Source: Streptomyces griseoluteus
GTDB lineage: Bacteria; Actinomycetota; Actinomycetes; Streptomycetales; Streptomycetaceae
Direction: 5' to 3'
DNA: 64,000 nucleotides
Assembly (NCBI RefSeq): GCF_004784465.1
Contig: NZ_SRRU01000008.1
Location: 62,001 to 126,000, forward strand
Shown: piece after piece, positions 16,307-22,851 of the stretch
Layout of the letters: every line of letters starts with the position of its first letter
Position numbering within the stretch: the first letter of the stretch is position 1
Made by a program: the position numbers and the translations under genes
Notes under the pieces: generated by a model
Databases searched by the model: none
Told to the model about the DNA's origin: nothing
What the model saw: only the letters and a program-made list of their open reading frames with translations

Positions 16307-17298
16307 CCGGCCACGCCGTACAGCGCGGCGAGATCCCTCGCGTGCGCGCGGAAGCGTTCGCGCAGGCCCTTCGGGGCCAGCACCTCCATGTCCGCGCCCA
16401 ACTCGCTGAGCTGCGCGAACGCGACCTCCTCCGACTCCACCGGCAGCTCGACCGTCACCCGGCCGTCGGCGTCCGGCCCGCTCGCGGACGCCAGCGCCTC
16501 GCCGAGGCCGGCCGGGTCCGCGACGGCGGGCAGCCGGGCGAGCCCGCCCTCGGTCAGACGCAGGGTGGCCGTCGTCCGCAGCAGGGTGCGGGCGAACGCC
16601 TCCGCATTGGCCCGCCAGTACCCGGTCAGGTCGAAGCCGGGGTCGCGTACGAAGGGTCCGTCCCCACTGGGGGAGAGGGCCGTGACCCGGTCGACCCGGT
16701 ACGTGCGCCAGGCACCGCCCGGCCCGTCGGGGACCCGGCCCACGACGTACCAGACGCCCGCCTTCAGCACGAGCCCGTACGGCTGGAGCAGGCGGGTCAC
16801 CGTGTCGTCCCGGCCCGGCCGCGCGTAGGTGATCTCGACGGTACGGTCGGACCACACCGCGCGGGCCAGCGCCGGCAGCAGCTCGGGGGTCGACGGCTCG
16901 CGGAACCAGGCCGGGGCGTCCAGGTGGAAGCGGCGCACCGAGGACTCGGCCGCCGCGCGGAGCGAGGGGAGCAGGGTGGCGGAGAGCTTCAGCCGGGCGG
17001 TGTCCGCCGCGTCGGACAGGCCGAGGTCGCGCAGGGCGGTCGGCAGGCCGGAGAGGTAGAGGGTCTCGGCCTCGGTGGGGTGCAGGGTGGTGAGCCGGGT
17101 GCGGTGGCCCGGCGCCAGGTGGTAGCCGCCCGCGCGGCCGCGTTCGGCGCGGATGGGGACGCCCGCCTCCTGGAGCGCCTGGGCGTCGCGGATCACCGTA
17201 CGCCGGGAGACGTCCAGTTCACGGGCGAGGGCGTCGGCGGTCAGGCCGGGGCTGGACTGGACGAGAAGCGCCATGCGGATCAGACGGGCGGCACGCAT
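16297..17298 (-). CDS. WYL-domain (YafY/DeoR-like HTH) transcriptional regulator
   Basis: The protein has 333 residues. The N-terminal HTH (ADALARELDVSRRTVIRDAQALQEAGVPI, residues about 20-50) is followed by the wing AERGRAGGYHLAPG. A WYL-type ligand-binding domain follows at about 145-215 (TVEITYARPGRDDTVTRLLQPYGLVLKAGVWYVVGR, YRVDRV), and the C-terminal WCX extension ends the protein. Such regulators commonly repress an adjacent SDR or oxidoreductase gene. Here it is convergent with the SDR gene and overlaps it by 10 bp. ATG 17298 is the natural start. Confidence 0.9.
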   Translation of the reverse strand: MRAARLIRMALLVQSSPGLTADALARELDVSRRTVIRDAQALQEAGVPIRAERGRAGGYHLAPGHRTRLTTLHPTEAETLYLSGLPTALRDLGLSDAADTARLKLSATLLPSLRAAAESSVRRFHLDAPAWFREPSTPELLPALARAVWSDRTVEITYARPGRDDTVTRLLQPYGLVLKAGVWYVVGRVPDGPGGAWRTYRVDRVTALSPSGDGPFVRDPGFDLTGYWRANAEAFARTLLRTTATLRLTEGGLARLPAVADPAGLGEALASASGPDADGRVTVELPVESEEVAFAQLSELGADMEVLAPKGLRERFRAHARDLAALYGVAGQR

Positions 17299-17354
17299 GG
17301 GTCAAGCATCGTGCACCGGGGAGGCGCGGGCGTGCCGCACCTCCCCGGCCGCGG

Positions 17355-18830
17355 TCACGACCGGGCGAAGTCGCGCGGCCGGAACTTCCGTTCCTTCAGA
17401 TGCCGTTCGATGTCCTCCAGGCTGCGCCCGGTGAGTTCCGGCATCCGCCGCCAGACGAACAGCCAGGCGGCGACGTTGAAGAGGGCGTAGATCCAGAAGA
17501 CCTGTCCCACGCCGAAGGCATTGATCATTGTCAGCAGGGTGAGGGTGATCAGCAGGTTGGTGCTCCACAGGGTGGCCGACTGCACGCTGGTGGCGGCCGA
17601 CCGCACCGACAGCGGGTGGATCTCCGATCCGGTGAGCCAGCCCATGAGCTGGAGGCCGCCGGCGTTGAAGAACATGAAGGCCAGCAGGCAGCCCACGATC
17701 GCCGGGACGTAGGCGCGGGTGCCGTGGCCGGTGACGTAGAGGGCGCCGAGGGCGAAGAGGCTGAGCGCGGCACCGGGCACCATGACCAGGGTGAGCCTGC
17801 GGCGGCCGACCTTGTCCACGATCCACAGGCCGACGATCATCATCACCAGATAGACCACGCCGAGGGCGACGCTGATCCGGAGTGCGTCGGCCTGCGGGAA
17901 GCCGTTGTCGGTGAGAATGGTCGGGGCGTAGTAGATGATCATTTCGATGCCGGAGAGCTGGGTGAAGGCCGCGATGCCGCAGCCGACGATCAGCGCCGGG
18001 CGCACCCACGGCTGCCGCAGCCCGCGCCAGCCCCGTTCGGCACGGTCGGTTTCCTCCTGCTGCCTGGCCAGGCCGGCGATCTCGTCCAGCTCGGCCGCTA
18101 CGTCGTAACCCTCGGGCCGCAGCTCCTGAAGCACCTCGCGCGCCCGGTCCGTCCGCCCGTGGCGGAGGATCAGCCAGCGGGGGCTCTCGGGGAGCCGCAA
18201 CTGGCCCAGCAGCATCAGCAGGGCCGGTACGGCGGCCGCGCCGATCGCCACCCGCCAGGACACTGCCTCGCTCGCGCCGACGATCGTGGCGATCACGATG
18301 CCCGCGCCGATGGCGAGCTGGAAGCAGAGCACCAGCCGCCCGCGGATCGCCATGGGGGCCAGCTCCGCCACGTACATCGGCACGGTCTGGGTGGCGCCGC
18401 CGACCGCGAAGCCCAGCAGCACGCGGGCCAGGGCCAGCCCGACCGCGTTGGGGGCGAAGGCGCAGGTCAGGCTGCCCGCGATGAAGATCCCACAGATCAG
18501 CAGGATGGTGCGGTGCCGCCCGAAGCGCTCGCACAGCCGGCTGCACACCAGCGAGCCGATCACCGCGCCGAGCAGGATGCCCGCCGCGATGGTCTCCTTC
18601 ATGGTGCTGCCGATGTGGAACTCGTCGGAGATCTGCAGCAGCGCGCCGGAGATGATGCCGGTGTCGTAGCCGTACAGCAGCCCGCTGATCGCCGACACGA
18701 CGGCCGCCATCAGCATGTGCCCGTTCAGGCCGCCCGCTTCCGCGCGGTCCGTCCGGCGTGTCTCCGCCGCTGTCCCTCTTTCGTGTGACCCGCTCGGGCG
18801 GCGGTCATCCACGCTCTGCACTGACACCAT
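17355..18830 (-). CDS. Sugar porter (SP) family MFS transporter
   Basis: This 491-residue, 12-TM protein has the sugar transporter signatures: SGLLYGYDTGIISGALL in TM1, LCERFGRHRTILL (motif A), PESPRWLILR before the central loop, and VDKVGRRRLTLVM between TM8 and TM9. The C-terminus ends PELTGRSLEDIERHLKE. It is likely a proton:sugar symporter of the XylE/AraE/GalP type. ATG 18830 has AAGGAA 8 nt upstream, although the open frame continues far upstream. It sits near a decayed galactonate/KDG locus (19349-22783) but points away, so a role in the same pathway is only possible. Confidence 0.92.
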   Translation of the reverse strand: MVSVQSVDDRRPSGSHERGTAAETRRTDRAEAGGLNGHMLMAAVVSAISGLLYGYDTGIISGALLQISDEFHIGSTMKETIAAGILLGAVIGSLVCSRLCERFGRHRTILLICGIFIAGSLTCAFAPNAVGLALARVLLGFAVGGATQTVPMYVAELAPMAIRGRLVLCFQLAIGAGIVIATIVGASEAVSWRVAIGAAAVPALLMLLGQLRLPESPRWLILRHGRTDRAREVLQELRPEGYDVAAELDEIAGLARQQEETDRAERGWRGLRQPWVRPALIVGCGIAAFTQLSGIEMIIYYAPTILTDNGFPQADALRISVALGVVYLVMMIVGLWIVDKVGRRRLTLVMVPGAALSLFALGALYVTGHGTRAYVPAIVGCLLAFMFFNAGGLQLMGWLTGSEIHPLSVRSAATSVQSATLWSTNLLITLTLLTMINAFGVGQVFWIYALFNVAAWLFVWRRMPELTGRSLEDIERHLKERKFRPRDFARS

Positions 18831-18960
18831 GATCCATTCCTTCGAATCCGGGTCTCTCGGCGCCCGGACCGGGACCGTCTGCCCTGATGAGAGCGGGTAA
18901 TGCGCACGAAAGGGGCGGACCATACCAGCCGGCGACGCAGCGCGTGCGCACAGACACGCA

Positions 18961-19365
18961 ATGTTGTCATGGGTCAAGCAATACGGAATGCTCTTGCGCA
19001 TGTACTCCCAGCAACAGCACGACGAGGGCGGAACAGGAGTGTCCGCCTCCGCGCAGTGGGGCTCGGTGTGGGTGATGGAGCTGCGCGGCGAACTCGACCT
19101 GGCCTTCATCGACCGCGTCGAGCGCGCCACCGCCCAGGTCCTGCGGCTCTTCCCCGGCCCGCTCGTGTACGACCTCCAGCACCTGAACTTCGCCGACTCC
19201 CTGCTCGTCAACCACCTTCTCGCCACCCGGCGGCAGCGCCCGGTCGGACTGATAGGCACCAACCGGTACGTGGACCGCATGCTCGAAGTCACCGGCACCG
19301 CCGCGGTGCTGCCCACCTTCGCCAGCCCGGAGGCCGCCGAGGCCGGGCTCACGCGCGCACGGTAG
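18961..19365 (+). CDS. STAS-domain anti-anti-sigma factor-like protein
   Basis: The STAS fold is visible in VWVMELRGELDLAFIDRVERA, then LVYDLQHLNFADSLLVNHLL, where the Ser of FADSLLVN sits where SpoIIAA-type proteins are phosphorylated, and IGTNRYVDRMLEVTGT. It would bind an RsbW-like kinase in partner switching. The start is uncertain: ATG 18961, 18988 and 19000 and GTG 19039 are all in frame and none has a good ribosome site. The first 25 codons have poor Streptomyces codon use (TTG, TCA, CAA, GGA), so a later start is likely. Its end overlaps the tail of a transporter pseudogene on the other strand by 17 bp. Confidence 0.8.
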   Translation: MLSWVKQYGMLLRMYSQQQHDEGGTGVSASAQWGSVWVMELRGELDLAFIDRVERATAQVLRLFPGPLVYDLQHLNFADSLLVNHLLATRRQRPVGLIGTNRYVDRMLEVTGTAAVLPTFASPEAAEAGLTRAR

Positions 19366-19666
19366 CGCCCTTGGTGCGCACCGGCGCTGTCTCCGGCAGC
19401 CGCCAGGTGCTCAGCGCGCCGGCGAGCCCGGCCGCCGTCATGTACGCGGCCAGATACCTGCGCCGGTCCCCGCCCGCGCCGACCAGCAGAGTGGCGATGC
19501 AGGGCGAAGTCCCGGCGAAAATGACGCCGTTGATCTCGCGCACGAAGATCAGCCCGCTGTAACGGACCTCGGTGGCAGCGACTCGGCGTAGAAGGTGCCG
19601 GCGACCGCGAAGATCGAGTTGAGGAAGAGGGCGAACGCGACGGTGATCGCCGGGTAGATCCGCCAC
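19349..19666 (-). pseudogene. MHS transporter remnant, C-terminal part, frameshifted
   Basis: The sequence reads ITVAFALFLNSIFAVAGTFYAESL in one frame. It then shifts near 19570 to EVRYSGLIFVREINGVIFAG and on to LIATLL-like TM and LSTWRLPET in another, ending at TGA 19349. These are the last TM segments of an MHS-family transporter. No start exists, and the upstream half is missing at 19667 where the sequence switches to a fragment on the plus strand. Confidence 0.75.
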
Positions 19667-19934
19667 GGCTCTGGGCCCCGGTACTGCCCGTGCTGTGCCG
19701 GATGATGCAGGGCTTCGGCGTCGGCGCCGAACTCGGCGGCGCGTACGTCATGTCGACGGAGGCCGCCCAGGAGCACAAGCGCGGGTTCTACGGATCGCTG
19801 CCCGGCGCGGGCGAGTTCATCGGCGTGGTCATGGCGTCCGGCGCGGTCGCCGCCGTCCCCACGCTGCCCGAGGACGATCTCCTCAGCCGGGGCTGGCGTA
19901 TCCCGTTCCTGGCCAGTGCCCGCGGTGGGGCGGA
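19667..19934 (+). pseudogene. MHS transporter remnant, central part, inverted relative to its tail
   Basis: The frame from 19669 reads LWAPVLPVLCRMMQGFGVGAELGG, then EHKRGFYGSLPGAGEFIGVV and WRIPFLAS, matching the TM4-TM6 region of MHS transporters (compare GLWAPALLILFRLIQGF in the intact gene at 5440). It has no N-terminus and loses similarity after about 19930. It abuts the minus-strand C-terminal fragment head to head, which suggests an internal inversion plus deletion of one ancestral gene. Confidence 0.75.
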
Positions 19935-20008
19935 TTCCTGGCGGGCGGATGCGCTCGTCGGCGGGCTCATCGCACTCCCCTTCGCCATCGGTCGGGACTC
20001 GCGCGCCT

Positions 20009-20041
20009 CTTGTTGCAGCATATGCACGCCTGTTGCGCAAG
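20009..20041. promoter_or_regulatory. Candidate IclR-type operator upstream of the kinase gene
   Basis: Two dyads lie 53-85 bp before the kinase start: GCATATGC (20018-20025) inside TTGTTGCAGCATATGCAC, and TGTTGCGCAA, which contains the perfect palindrome TTGCGCAA (20033-20040). GTTGCGCAA-type boxes are common targets of IclR-family regulators in actinobacteria, and an IclR gene is the second gene of this operon. Confidence 0.5.
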
Positions 20042-20093
20042 GGCTGCTAACGTTCTTCGCGGCCACAGCCGCATGTCAATGGAGGGGACGGCG

Positions 20094-21002
20094 ATGACCG
20101 GAACGACGGTCTGCCTCGGTGAGACGATGGCGCAGGTCACCCCGGCCGACGGCGAAGGGCTGGAGCACAGCCGGGAGTTGCGGCTCGCCGCCGCGGGGGC
20201 CGAGTCGACGGTGGCGCAGTATCTGGCCGACCTGGGGCACCGGTCGGCGTGGGTGAGCCGGGTCGGGGACGACCCGCTCGGGCGGCGGATCGTCGCGGCT
20301 GTCGGTGGGCGCGGAGTGGATGTCGGCGGGGTCCGGATCGACCCGGAAGCGCCGACCGGCGTCTACTTCAAGGACCCCGGGCCGGAAGGCACCCGTGTGC
20401 ACTACTACCGGCGCGGGTCGGCGGCCGCACGGATGGGTCCGGCTGATGCCGAGCGCGTCGACCTGGCCGGGGCGCGGCTGCTGCATCTGACCGGGATCAC
20501 GCCCGCGTTGTCGGCGGGGTGCGCGGAGCTGGTGGAGCTGCTGATGGAACGTGCGGCGCGAGCGGGGGTGCTGGTGTCCTTCGACGTCAATCACCGGCCC
20601 GCACTGTGGAGTTCGGTCGATGAGGCGGGTCTGGCGCTGCGCGACCTGGCCCGCCGGGCCGACCTCGTGTTCGTCGGCCGGGACGAGGGCGAGCGGCTGT
20701 GGGGAACCGCCACGGCGGAGGAGATCCACGCCCACCTCGCGCCGCGCGGCACGCTGGTCGTGAAGGACGGGGAGGTCGGCGCCACCGAATTCAGCGGCTC
20801 GGCACGGGAGTTCGTGCCCGCACCCGCGGTCGAGGTCGTCGAGGCGGTCGGCGCCGGAGACGCCTTCGCCGCCGGATACCTGAGCGGACTCCTGCACGGG
20901 TCCGACTCCGCCGAGCGGCTCGCCCTCGGGCACCGCCTCGCCGGGCGCACCCTGCGCAGTATCGAGGACTATGTGCCCGCCGACACCTCGGAAGGGAACT
21001 GA
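20094..21002 (+). CDS. kdgK: PfkB-family 2-keto-3-deoxy sugar acid kinase
   Basis: This 302-residue ribokinase-fold enzyme is probably a 2-dehydro-3-deoxygluconate or -galactonate kinase making KDPG or KDPGal. PfkB marks include CLGETMAQVTPADG at the start, AGAESTVAQYLADLGHRSAWVSRVGDDPLG (substrate and dimer region), YYRRGSAAARM, and VGAGDAFAAGYLSGLL with catalytic base Asp256. ATG 20094 has GGAGGGG 6 nt upstream. It heads an operon with an IclR regulator (4-bp gap), an aldolase and a dehydratase remnant, consistent with Entner-Doudoroff-type sugar-acid catabolism. Gluconate versus galactonate specificity cannot be read from the sequence. Confidence 0.87.
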   Translation: MTGTTVCLGETMAQVTPADGEGLEHSRELRLAAAGAESTVAQYLADLGHRSAWVSRVGDDPLGRRIVAAVGGRGVDVGGVRIDPEAPTGVYFKDPGPEGTRVHYYRRGSAAARMGPADAERVDLAGARLLHLTGITPALSAGCAELVELLMERAARAGVLVSFDVNHRPALWSSVDEAGLALRDLARRADLVFVGRDEGERLWGTATAEEIHAHLAPRGTLVVKDGEVGATEFSGSAREFVPAPAVEVVEAVGAGDAFAAGYLSGLLHGSDSAERLALGHRLAGRTLRSIEDYVPADTSEGN

Positions 21003-21006
21003 CACC

Positions 21007-21753
21007 ATGTCACAGACGGTGAGACGGGCCATCGACATCCTGGAGTTCATCGCCCGCGGACCCCGTACCCAGACCGAGGTGGGCGACCACCTCGGCGTGC
21101 ACCGGTCGACCGCGCTGCGCATCCTGGAGTCGCTGACCGAGGGCGGACTCGCGCGGCGGCTGCCCGACGGGCGGTACGCGGTGGGGCACCGCCTCGCCGG
21201 ACTCGCCCAACTCGCCGTGGAGCAGTTCGGGCTCAAGGAGATCGCGGCCGGCCATCTGCGCACGCTGGGCGAACACTGCGGCCACACCGTGCACCTGGCC
21301 GCGCTGGAGGACGGGCGGATCGTCTACGTCGACAAGATCGACCCGGTGGACGGAGTGCGTCTGTACTCCCAGATCGGCCGGCCCGTGACCCTGCACACCG
21401 CCGGTGTCGCCAAGGCGATCCTCGCCCACCTGCCGCGGCCCACCGCCGAAGCCCTGCTCGCCGGCTGCGACTTCGCCCCGCACACCGGCACCACGATCAC
21501 CGACCCGGCCGCCTACCGGAAGGCGCTGGACGAGACCCGCGCACGCGGCTTCGCCGTGGACGACGGCGAGTACGAGGACTACGTGAACTGCGTCGCCGTA
21601 CCCGTACGGGACAGCGGCGGCGAGGTGATCGCGGCGGTCTCCGTGACCGCCCTCAAGGCGAAGGCGGACCTCACCGCGCTGGAGCGGGACGTGCTGCCCG
21701 AACTGACCACCACCGCAGAGACGATCTCCAGGGAGCTGGGATGGCGACCGTGA
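21007..21753 (+). CDS. IclR-family transcriptional regulator
   Basis: The protein has 248 residues. The N-terminal winged HTH (TVRRAIDILEFIARGPRTQTEVGDHLGVHRSTALRILESL, then GLARRLPDGRYAVG) is followed by the IclR effector domain (about 75-245) containing HLAALEDGRIVYVDKI, LHTAGVAKAILAHLP and VNCVAVPVRDSGGEVIAAVSVT. It probably senses a KDG- or galactonate-type sugar acid and represses this operon through the TTGCGCAA box at 20033. ATG 21007 lies 4 bp after the kinase stop, with GGAAGGG upstream. It overlaps the aldolase gene by 13 bp. Confidence 0.93.
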   Translation: MSQTVRRAIDILEFIARGPRTQTEVGDHLGVHRSTALRILESLTEGGLARRLPDGRYAVGHRLAGLAQLAVEQFGLKEIAAGHLRTLGEHCGHTVHLAALEDGRIVYVDKIDPVDGVRLYSQIGRPVTLHTAGVAKAILAHLPRPTAEALLAGCDFAPHTGTTITDPAAYRKALDETRARGFAVDDGEYEDYVNCVAVPVRDSGGEVIAAVSVTALKAKADLTALERDVLPELTTTAETISRELGWRP

Positions 21754-22352
21754 ACCCCCTGACCTTCGACCGGATCTTCGCCAAGGCGCCCGTGATGGCG
21801 ATCCTGCGCGGGATGCCGCTCGACAAGTCCGTCGAACTGGCCACCCGTGCCTGGGACCTGGGTATCGAGTGCGTCGAGGTGCCGGTGCAGAGCCGGAAGT
21901 CCGCGGAGGTCCTCGCCGCCGTCGTGAAGGCGGGCGTCGAGCGCGGCAGGCCGGTCGGCGCGGGCACCGTCACCACGGCGGAGCGGCTGGCGTGGGCGGT
22001 GTCTGCCGGAGCGGCCTTCACCGTGGCTCCGGGGTTGGACGCCGGGGTGGCGCGGGCCAGCCTCGACGCCGGGCTGCCGCATCTGCCCGGCGTGGCGACG
22101 GCCACCGATGTCCAGGCCGCGCGGGCGCTGGGTCTGGACTGGCTGAAGGCGTTCCCGGCGAGCGTGCTGGGCCCGGACTGGTTCCGCGCCATGCGCGGGC
22201 CCTTCCCCGAGGTGCCGTTCGTCGCCACCGGCGGCATCGACGCGTCGAACGCGGCCGCGTACCTGGCGGCGGGCGCCAGGGTCGTCGCCGTCGGCTCGGC
22301 CCTCGACGACCCGGATCAACTCCTCTCCCTGGCCGACCTCCTGAAGCACTGA
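21741..22352 (+). CDS. eda: 2-dehydro-3-deoxy-6-phosphogluconate/galactonate aldolase
   Basis: This 203-residue class I aldolase cleaves KDPG (or KDPGal) to pyruvate and glyceraldehyde 3-phosphate. Family residues are all present: ILRGMP (Arg23), GIECVEVPVQ (Glu46 general base), VGAGTV, and LDWLKAFPAS with Schiff-base Lys136, followed by FVATGGID and VAVGSAL phosphate-binding loops. ATG 21741 is preceded by AGGGAG and overlaps the IclR gene by 13 bp. The length is normal. With the kinase upstream it completes the last two steps of the pathway; the preceding dehydratase is broken. Confidence 0.92.
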   Translation: MATVNPLTFDRIFAKAPVMAILRGMPLDKSVELATRAWDLGIECVEVPVQSRKSAEVLAAVVKAGVERGRPVGAGTVTTAERLAWAVSAGAAFTVAPGLDAGVARASLDAGLPHLPGVATATDVQAARALGLDWLKAFPASVLGPDWFRAMRGPFPEVPFVATGGIDASNAAAYLAAGARVVAVGSALDDPDQLLSLADLLKH

Positions 22353-22360
22353 CTCACCCG

Positions 22361-22783
22361 CACGCAGTACTGCGGTCGGGCATCGCGCTCGCCCAGCCCG
22401 ACCTCTCGCACGCCGGGGGCATCTCCGAGGTGCGCCGGATCGCGGCCCAGGCCGAGGTGCACGGCGTGGGACTCGCCTCGCACTGCCCGCTGGGCCCCAT
22501 CGCCCTCGCGGCCTGCCTCCAGGTGGACTTCGCCAGCCCGAACGCGCTCATCCAGGAGACCAGCCCCGGCATCCACTACACCGTCGGCTCCGACCTCGGT
22601 GACCACCTCGTCGACACCTCCGTATTCGACTTCGACACCACCGACGGCCACATGGCCCGCCTGACCGCGCCCGGCCTCGGCATCGAGATCGAGGAGGACG
22701 CCGTAGCCAAGGCCGCGCGGAGCGGCCACCGCTGGCACAACCCGGTGTGGCGGCACCCGGACGGGTCCTTCGCGGAGTGGTGA
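22361..22783 (+). pseudogene. Truncated galactonate dehydratase (enolase superfamily), C-terminal third
   Basis: An open stretch with no start reads GIALAQPDLSHAGGISEVRR, SHCPLGPIALAACLQVDFAS, then GLGIEIEEDAV and NPVWRHPDGSFAEW and stops at 22783. These are the late barrel strands and C-terminus of D-galactonate dehydratase-like enzymes of the mandelate racemase subgroup. About 240 N-terminal residues, including the metal ligands, are missing; the fragment begins 9 bp after the aldolase stop. It is evidence of a deletion within a DgoD-type gene. Confidence 0.82.
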
Positions 22784-22851
22784 AGCCGGCGCGGTGACAA
22801 CGAGGCGGTCGGACCGCGAACACGCCCTCGCGTGACCCGGCCGCCGCGCCG

